Assembly: GCA_014529385.2 (NCBI GenBank) | Contig: CM043946.1 | Span: 21,198,577-21,258,576 of the forward strand | DNA from: Adiantum capillus-veneris | Lineage: Eukaryota; Streptophyta; Polypodiopsida; Polypodiales; Pteridaceae | Direction of reading: 5' to 3' | Length of the DNA stretch: 60,000 bases | Part shown: positions 53,281 through 60,000 of the stretch, piece by piece | How positions within the stretch are numbered: position 1 is the first letter of the stretch | Layout of the letters: every line of letters starts with the position of its first letter | The notes under the pieces: generated by a model | What the model was told of the DNA's origin: nothing | Seen by the model: the letters and a program-made list of their open reading frames with translations, nothing else | The model's database searches: none | Position numbers and translations under genes: made by a program

Positions 53281-53940
53281 GGTATTGAAGTCTATGAACA
53301 TTCAGAAATTAGATGCAAATGTCCTTCGACATGAATGGCTACAACTCTCTCTCCCATATCCTCTTCTCAAGTATTAAGCTGCTACAATAAACAAGAGGAT
53401 TAAAGAGGAGCCGATAGTGCCACTATATGAAGAAGATATCACCAAACTAGAAGGTGTTAAGCTTATTGTGGACTCTCAACCAAAATGGAGAAAGGCATGA
53501 ATAACTAAATACCCACAATATTTAGTACATTTGGTAGAGGTGCCTAAAATAATCAGAGACAACCTTAGATTTTTCCCTCTACCAAGGATGCGGACCTGGA
53601 AAGAAGAAGAACTGCTGAAGAAAAGCCATCACATGTGGCTCAACTACCCAAAGCTACCAGGCTTGAAGGCAGGTGAAAGAATGAGTGAGCAATACATGGT
53701 GAAAACCCTAACGGGCGCCATTAAATTGTTCACTGGCTTGCCTGAACTCTCTTGCAATATGCTCAGGAAGATCTGTAAAATCCTTCTGGCAATTTTTGAG
53801 ATCTTTAAACCTGGACAGGCAACAGACAGCATATTCTTCTTCCAAGATACATATAGATGTGCGTATGGACTGTCTGCTCAACCTTCCCATGAGGTGATAC
53901 ATGCCCTCTACCAGTGAATAATGTTTTTGCCCCTCGTACC
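53281..53940 (+). pseudogene. Element C long ORF, C-terminal part
   Basis: Following TAG 53277 the frame goes on with MNIQKLDANVLRHEWLQLSL and RIKEEPIVPLYEEDITKLEG, then an open stretch 53531-53917 (VPKIIRDNLRFFPLPRMRTW, GAIKLFTGLPELSCNMLRK, FFFQDTYRCAYGLSAQPSHE). It is a compact, mixed hydrophobic domain that I do not recognise. Between its end and the purine tract at 54109 only degenerate coding sequence is seen (FFTNDTDIFGPTLLT near 53978), so the protein may have ended near 54080. The sum of the parts is about 1150 residues. Confidence 0.5.
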
Positions 53941-54108
53941 ATCTCCAGGACTTTGAAGAAGCCTTCGACACCGTTTCTTCACCAATGATACAGATATATT
54001 CGGCCCTACATTACTGACCCAGCATGCACGGTATGAGTCTGTTCTGAATATGCGTGAAAGCCTCCACTGAAGAAGCAGCTCTATTGTCATGTCAGGGATG
54101 ACATGATC

Positions 54109-54122
54109 TAGGAGGGGGGGAG
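54109..54122 (+). other. Polypurine tract of element C
   Basis: TAGGAGGGGGGGAG immediately precedes TGTCAGCGG, a normal LTR start. This fixes element C as an LTR-type element on the plus strand. Confidence 0.72.
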
Positions 54123-54572
54123 TGTCAGCGGCTAGACACACCCAACGGAGGATGATTGTCCGGTGGGATACTAATTTCCTTTGTAATCATTCCTTGATTG
54201 AGAAGAAACCGTCATTTCACCTTTGTAAATAGTGGGACTTGTAGAAGCTTCCAGATTGTATCCCATTTTTGACATTTAGACTTAGTAAACGGTTAAATTG
54301 GAACATTAGGGTTTGAGATTGTAAGGTATTTATACCACTTTTGACCTTAAAGCAAAAAACCATTTGTCATTTTTTATAAGTTTTGTCTGTGGGAGTTGAG
54401 CGTACTCTGTGTACGAGAGAGATTGAGAGTTTATGTTGACGCTACATGCACACTGGTGGTCGGAATCAAGTGTGGAGAAGTGCAGCGTGTTGCCCCCAAA
54501 GAGAGCTACGCGCCAACACCTACATTGCAGGTGTACGACCCGAATTTGCGAGATCGATCCACGAGCTATATC
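54123..54572 (+). repeat. Putative 3' LTR of element C
   Basis: Begins TGTCAGCGGCTAGACAC after the purine tract, has a TATTTATACC TATA box at about 54327, and is non-coding. A possible end is just before TGGTGATTCGATGAGC at 54573, which looks like a primer-binding site; the LTR would then be about 450 bases. There is no second copy in the window, so the border is an inference. If a primer-binding site does follow, this LTR could also be the left LTR of a second copy whose body begins at 54573. Confidence 0.5.
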
Positions 54573-55193
54573 TGGTGATTCGATGAGCATACGTTGTCCG
54601 GTTTTGCATTTCAGCATATCCACGCGTTTGCAATGAGTAGAGCTACACATTAGGCACTTTAGTTTTTAGAAAATGTGGACCTGTAAATTTCGACCAGACA
54701 TACTACGTGATTCTGCACCGGGTGTTTAGGGTTGGGGTTTTGGGTCACAGACCTTAGGGAGAGTGACCTATTGGTGTTAATAGGATTTCCTTCAAGTTCC
54801 GTAGCGTTTCAAGAACATTTGATGGGTAATTGGCTCTTGAAAGCATTGTAGGAAATCTCCTCTTGTGTACTCTTGAAGGCTGTAACTTAGACATTGGGTA
54901 GAGACCTCTGTAGGAAGTAGTCAATAGTCGGTCGAGTGTAGGTTGACACCCTATGCTTGCTTCCACGCGCTTGCGGGTCGAGCTTCGTCCTTAGCTGAAA
55001 AATCTTGTTAGGTGAGTTCTCACTGTGCTGACATATGTCACAGAGTATCCGCCAACAGTTGGTTTGAGTTTTTTTAAGATAATATTCTTTGAGTTGTAAC
55101 TTAGGTTTTACCAACTCTAACTTGAGTGGATAGGATGTATGTGTACATGAATGATATTTTATCTTATGGGATATGGGCAAGGAGAATCTATAG
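54573..55193. other. Non-coding DNA after the element C LTR
   Basis: No supported frame. It includes GACATACTACGTGATTC (54697), related to the palindromes in the element C leader, which suggests leader sequence of a related copy. Confidence 0.4.
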
Positions 55194-55888
55194 ATGGGAG
55201 TTGAGATACAACATCTTGTCACTACCAGATCGAACATGGCAGAGAAGAAGAGGCTGATATCCATATGTCATGTAGTTCCAAAAACCTTTAGAGCATGGTA
55301 CCACGATGCTGCAAGGAATCCAGAGTTTAGACCATCTGAGAAGATACTAACATTGATGCGGAGTATCAAGTGGGTACAATCCAAGAGAGGGAAGGAGATC
55401 ATTGCTACCAATTGGCTAATGTCCATCTATGCCTAATAGCTATTCTTCATACCAAAAAAGGAGACTTGGTTAGCGAGAGTTATACTTCCTCTTGTAATGG
55501 CATCAATATGTTTTGACATTATTATGTTTAATGTGTGGGGAAGGAAATGTATACATAATGTGACCCAATTTTTTAGACCAGTGCCTTGGAATCATTCTTT
55601 GACCAATTCGAGAGGTCCACTATCCATAATCCACACAATGTAAAGATCTTATTCAATGGCTATAAGAGACCTCAATGTCTGACTGATTTTGCCACCAGTA
55701 TACACCATATAGATGGATGTCATATATCACATGAGTTTTCCAAGAATTGCAATTACTTCATTGATCATTTTAGCTTTAGAAATGCCATGGTCCATAATAA
55801 CATGCAGATGCCTATGACAAACCTCTCACTCACACAAGAATGGTATGATTTTCATGCCAACAAGGACATGTTTGCACCTTCAATTTAA
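55194..55888 (+). pseudogene. Two short unknown frames
   Basis: The first (55194-55436) reads VTTRSNMAEKKRLISICHVV, then FRAWYHDAARNPEFRPSEKI and LMRSIKWVQSKRGKEI; its start recalls element C's TRSMAGAKSPAKKKR, but the likeness is weak. The second (55586-55888) reads ESFFDQFERSTIHNPHNVKI, HHIDGCHISHEFSKNCNYFI and QEWYDFHANKDMFAPSI. Neither matches a family I know. They may belong to a truncated element running up to the inverted repeat at 56004. Confidence 0.3.
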
Positions 55889-56003
55889 AGAGGCCAATGG
55901 AATACTCCGGAAGATGTACTTGTAGAATAGGATGACTATGATCAAGTGGTGGAAGAGTGCCACAACGATTATCACAAAGTACATTACATGAAGACTACTA
56001 GAG

Positions 56004-56193
56004 AATATTGATAGTGATAGCCGTTTCTTCGGCTTTCAAATTATGCCATAATAAGCCGCTTCACCCAACAAAATCACTCAAACATTGTGGCTATCCTCAG
56101 CCTTTCACTCTTAATAGGCGTGTGTGAGTTAGGGGACTTTCCTAATATCTTCTTAAAAAACCCTCAGCTAGCTAGTCATTGGGCTAGTTTAGC

Positions 56194-56247
<54 letters not shown>

Positions 56248-57429
56248 GGCCCATTTGGGTATAAATATTTTAGTGTATATAGGACCTAGATATAGGGATT
56301 TTTATGATTATTTTGATATTTATTTAAATATTTTAACCTAGGTGTGTGTCTTATTAGACCTGTGTATGCCTGCTTTCACCCTCCTGTACCATAGGTATAT
56401 TTTTATACCGATGTGTAAATCCTCTAATCTCATTATTTTTTCTTTTATACAAATCATCCCCACATTTCCACCCTCACCCTTGTGAAAACAAAAAATAGGT
56501 TTCTACTCCCTTAGTCTTTTTTCTTATATATTTTTTATCTACTTGCATACTCTTTCCTCTTTCACCCAAAATAATACAAAAGCAGGACCATCTCATATGA
56601 TTCCAATATCTTTTTCCATATCCATAATTATTTCATATTTTTTAATTATGTACTCATTATTGTAACACCATGTGCTCATTGAACTAGAGTCCATGAATAG
56701 TCCATACACTAGTCCCACCATGTATATATTTCTTTATTCACCAATGATACTCCTCCATACATGTGTAAAGTTAACTTGGATGCTTTGTATCATGATATGA
56801 CTCATGGAGGGGCTCACTCTCGGATGCATTGTAAAAAAATAAAGAAAGGAGGGGGCCACTAGAAGACTTTTTCATGCATAAAAAAACATGTTTTTTGGTG
56901 AGATTTTTGGTGCCTATCTCCACTTGGAATTTGAAGATGTAAACAAGAAACAAAATCAAGCCCACTAGCTGAATAACCACCTCAAATTTTTTAATAATTT
57001 TTAAAGCTACCATCAATGAGACATGAATTTTATGGTGGACTTAAGTCTGTCAACTTTTTCTCACAAGTCACGCTAGTCTTCTTTCACCTCCCTTCACACT
57101 TCTACACACACACACACTCATTCCTTTCCATACCTCATTCAAATATGCACCTTCCATGGTTTCTATCACCCTCTTCACCATCAACCTCCCCTCTTACTTC
57201 CATAGCTCTCATATGAGCTCTATCTCTCTATTACCTCTATATCACAAATCCTTTTACCTCTTCTGTACATACATAAAATTCAACATATAAAACCTTGATT
57301 AATGTCTGCAAACTAAGGGATCCTCATCAACCAACATTGTCACTTTCATCAAGGGGTTCAAACTTTGTGGCAACGACGTAAGAAGAGAAGAAGAAGAAGA
57401 CCTCTCTTGTTGCCCACCTCGGACCGCCT
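56004..57429 (-). repeat. 1.4-kb dispersed repeat, copy 2 (inverted)
   Basis: Reverse complement of 36554-37946, and in addition, at 57402-57429, of the 27-base phrase that in copy 1 lies 1.26 kb away at 35262. Its left end has the same small hairpin (AGCCG...CGGCT, about 56018-56034). It is non-coding. A TA run at 56197-56245 replaces the T-rich run of copy 1, showing independent microsatellite growth. Confidence 0.8.
56197..56245. repeat. (TA)n microsatellite
   Basis: About 49 bases of alternating TA inside the dispersed repeat copy 2. Confidence 0.95.
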
Positions 57430-57577
57430 TAATAGCCTTCGGAAGATACTTGATAAGAGCATTTTTGAACGCTGAGAATTTTGTCTTGATGTAGAAATTG
57501 ATTTTATTTATTCATTATTATTATTCTGTTTCTTCCTTTTATCTTATACTCTCAGTTAATAGATACAATTGTTTAAG

Positions 57578-58010
57578 ATGGACTATAATTTTTGGACTAA
57601 GAGGAATCTTGACTTGATATGGTGCAATATGCTTCCTAGAGGAAATAAAGTGGCTGAAAATGCCAATGTTGCAATTACACTTACATCAATGATCATTGAT
57701 CGAGACATTCATGCTATGCTTTTCAAGTCTCGACCTAATATATTCAACGGAGAAGAAAATTGACAATATCTTTGAGGATTGGATCAAGAATAAGAACGAT
57801 TATTTTGATTTGGCTCATTCATCTATAGAGAACAAAGCCATTATTTCCGAATTTGAATGAGAAAAGATAGACAAAGATTGGTGGAAAGACCACTATAATG
57901 ACAACAATGTCAACCCAAATATAGCAAGTTGGTATTATTTTAAAACATAGGTAAATAGAATCTATCAAATTAAGGTATATCATTCAGATATTGCATGACT
58001 GCGTTTCCAA
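57578..58010 (+). pseudogene. Retrotransposon gag-like remnant
   Basis: From ATG 57578 the frame gives MDYNFWTKRNLDLIW and, after a slip near 57760, FNGEENFDNIFEDWIKNK-like text, KDWWKDHYND and ASWYYFKT. The order F-x-G, WW, then W-x-x-F-K is that of a retrotransposon capsid domain. It is interrupted by several stops and ends about 58010. The following pol is of copia type, whereas WW-containing capsids are more usual for Ty3, so the join may be chimeric. Confidence 0.5.
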
Positions 58011-58084
58011 GGATCTAGAACCATACTATCAGTATTTCTCGACCCTTCTCAAGTATGCTCTAGCAAGGATGATTCAAAGAAATA

Positions 58085-59297
58085 AAAGTTGGCACGATAC
58101 GAGATCCTGATGAGGATGTCTATATGCAACAACCAAAGGGTTTTGAAGTCAAACCTGAGAACCCTATGAGGGCAGAACTGGTGTGTAGATTGCATAAGGT
58201 GTTGTATGGCCTAAAACAAAGCTCAAGGTAGTGGTACATGAAGTTTGACAAGTATATGGAGTCCCATACTTATGTAAGGAGCCAGGAAGATCAAAAATTG
58301 TATACCAAGAAGTTGAATGATGCTTTATTTATCATCTTGATACTTTGTGTTGAATGATATGCCCATGGATGAAAAGTCTAAAGGTGAGATTGCCATTTTT
58401 GAAGAAGTCTCTTAATATGTAGTTTGCTATGAAGGATTTGGGAGATGAAAATCAATTTCTTGGTATGCGTACCAAGAGGAATAGAAGACATGAAATACTA
58501 GAGTTGTCTCAAGAAATGTATATCCACAAGGTCTTGCAGCATTAAAATATGCATTGGGAAGGCTCCATTGAGTACCCCAATGCAGGCATATGAAAAACTT
58601 AGCAAGAGTGAGGTTCCCAAGTCTTATGCTAAGAAAGCATAAATGTCCAAGGTACCATAAGGCTTTAGCAACTCGTAGTCTTACATACGCCATGGTGGCC
58701 ATGAGACCTAACATTTCTTTGCACTAGGAGTGGTTAGGAAATTTATTGAAAATCTTGGCAGGAAGCACTAGGAAGTGGTAAAGCACATTTTTAGATATTT
58801 TAAACATATGGTAGAAAATTTGTTGTGCTATAGAAATAGTGATGCATCCATTGTGGATTACACAGATGTGGATTATGTGGGTTGTGTCAATAATCACACA
58901 GACACCCATGTTTTCTTATGTTTTTGTTTTTGTTGCAGCAGCTGTGTCATGGAGATCATGTCTCAACAATTGAATTTCATCTTCCACCATAGAGTCAGCG
59001 TATGTGGTAGTTTCTAATGCTAGCAAGAAATTTGTACGTTTAGCTCGCACAGTGGGAGCTCTTGGCATTGCTCAGACTCCAATGTTGCATTGTGATAGTC
59101 AGAGTGCAATTACATTAGCAAAGAATCTTGTGTTTCACTTGAAGTCAAAACACATAGAAGTACGCTATAATGTGATACAAGATATATTGGCCAAAAAGTG
59201 TATTGAACTTGGCAAGGCTCATATGGATGCCAAACTTGCAGATGCTCTCACAAAGAGCCTACCCTCCAAGTGTTTTGCACATTGTATGGAGATGTAG
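58085..59297 (+). pseudogene. Ty1/copia RT end and RNase H
   Basis: Starts in mid-RT (PEDEDVYMQQPKGF-like text; VCRLHKVLYGLKQSSR near 58182, a copia hallmark), then degenerate YVDD area, FAMKDLGDENQFLGM (frame slips), and QLSQEMYIHKVL-like blocks. RNase H is clearer: VENLLCYRNSDASIVDYTDVDYVG (58812-58884), LHCDSQSAITLAKN (59084), SKHIEVRYNVIQD and DAKLADALTKSLPSKCFAHC (59225-59284). The C-terminal half is nearly open. It ends at TAG 59295. At least ten stops or frameshifts are upstream. A copia integrase/RT 5' part is at 15472-16110. Confidence 0.88.
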
Positions 59298-59331
59298 GGT
59301 GTAGGGTGAAGCCATAGGATTGCTTCACAAT

Positions 59332-59480
59332 CACTACAAGAGGTTGTGTGCACTTGTGACATTTTTAGCGAAGAAAATACATTGGGTTTCTATACTCCCC
59401 GACGTCACTAAGACCGTCGCTAACAGCGTCGCGATGGGAACGTTGTTAAAATTGTTGTCGGGGGATTTGTGTTCAAAAGG
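59332..59480 (+). mobile_element. CACTA-type transposon terminus
   Basis: CACTACAAGAGG again (59332), the same twelve bases as at 20793, followed by TTAGCGAAG, CGACGTCACT, ACCGTCGCTAACAGCGTCGCG in the next 110 bases. This is a second, somewhat different CACTA 5' end. Any transposase lies beyond the window. It sits 35 bases after the copia stop codon. Confidence 0.6.
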
Positions 59481-60000
59481 TGAGCTAGGAAGGCACGGGG
59501 CCCCTGGATCTGAGAGGTATGAGGGAAAGAGTTGCAACAGATGCAACTAATGAAGACAGAGCTTAAAACACACAGATTGAAACTTGATAACTCAAATCGA
59601 ATATTGAACAGTACCCTATTTTAATCAAATATTAATGGAGGAGTTTTTGCTCCTTACAAGGATTATCCTGCTTTCATCTAGGTACTAATCAAGAAAATCA
59701 TTACTAAACTTCCTTGAACTGCTTCGTTTTCCTCTTCTTCCTCCTGCTATGGCTTTAGGAGCTTCGACTTCCAATGGCCTTAGGTGGTCCAATTTGGCTT
59801 GGTGTTCGGGTTAGGATTTATGGCTTGGTTTAGAGCTTAGGATTAACCGGATTAAGGAGATTCAAGATTATGGCTTGGAGAGTTTATGAAAGCTTGGCTT
59901 AGAGCATTCAGGCTCAAGATTATCCAGTCTTATGGGATCCGAACGATAGGCTTAAGCGGGTTATGCAGGCTTGGCTTAAAGAGCTTAAGGTTAAAGGTGT
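59481..60000. other. Non-coding DNA with short GGCTT-rich repeats
   Basis: No gene. From about 59790 the words GGCTTGG and GCTTAGG recur six or more times at irregular spacing, with TTATGGCTTGG twice. It could be subterminal or internal DNA of the CACTA-type element starting at 59332, or a degenerate tandem repeat. Confidence 0.4.

Overview
This window is nuclear DNA of a land plant, almost entirely made of nested, decayed transposable elements. The evidence is Ty3/gypsy chromovirus and Athila/Tat-like polyproteins, Ty1/copia polyprotein pieces, a CACTA (En/Spm) DNA transposon with plant-type TNPD and TNPA-like genes, a plant LRR fragment and two pentatricopeptide-repeat (PPR) gene fragments. 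The PPR wording (an YTCILKAYGN step followed by IELHDDIV) resembles the large PPR families of seedless vascular plants, so a fern-like genome is my best guess, but the clade is an inference. I saw no intact host gene, tRNA, rRNA or CRISPR array. Dinucleotide and homopolymer runs are unusually long and common.

Layout. 1-3390: internally deleted chromovirus (gag, RT, RNase H, integrase, chromodomain) on the plus strand. 4085-5050: minus-strand Ty3 gag/protease scrap. 5092-12512: a gag-only LTR retrotransposon with about 2.3 kb LTRs; its right LTR carries a solo LTR with a 5-bp target duplication. 12513-15470: a minus-strand Ty3 pol remnant with an in-frame 48-bp tandem repeat. 15472-16110: copia integrase joined to copia RT. 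16186-18140: an LTR-like stretch and microsatellite-rich DNA. 19340-20520: gene scraps (LRR, RT).

20793-39056 can be read as one CACTA transposon: a 5' CACTACAAGA end, subterminal GTCGC-type repeats, TNPD and TNPA-like genes, and a second repeat cluster at the right. It was split by a large Athila/Tat-like Ty3 element, A (about 21109-33083). Element A has gag with several zinc knuckles, a protease, a long acidic spacer, RT, RNase H and integrase. Downstream of integrase it has a second retropepsin-like domain and a separate 140-residue ORF. Its 5' end is inverted and its 5' LTR is missing. Inside the CACTA part, a piece of TNPD is duplicated head to head to form a 265-bp hairpin.

39059-42445: two copies of a PPR-containing segment around a small acidic ORF. 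42460-50113: element B, same family as A, with 5' LTR and primer-binding site; a 752-bp TIR/TSD insertion sits in its leader, and it is cut off in RT. 50114-54572: element C, a long coiled-coil ORF with no recognisable pol, ending in a polypurine tract and LTR-like sequence. 56004-57429: an inverted copy of the 36554-37946 repeat. 57578-59297: gag-like sequence joined to a copia RT/RNase H end. 59332: another CACTA-type terminus.

The most unusual items are the second protease-like domain in element A, the transposase hairpin, and the coiled-coil LTR element C. All reading frames were read by eye; identities and boundaries are approximate unless a duplicated target site fixes them.
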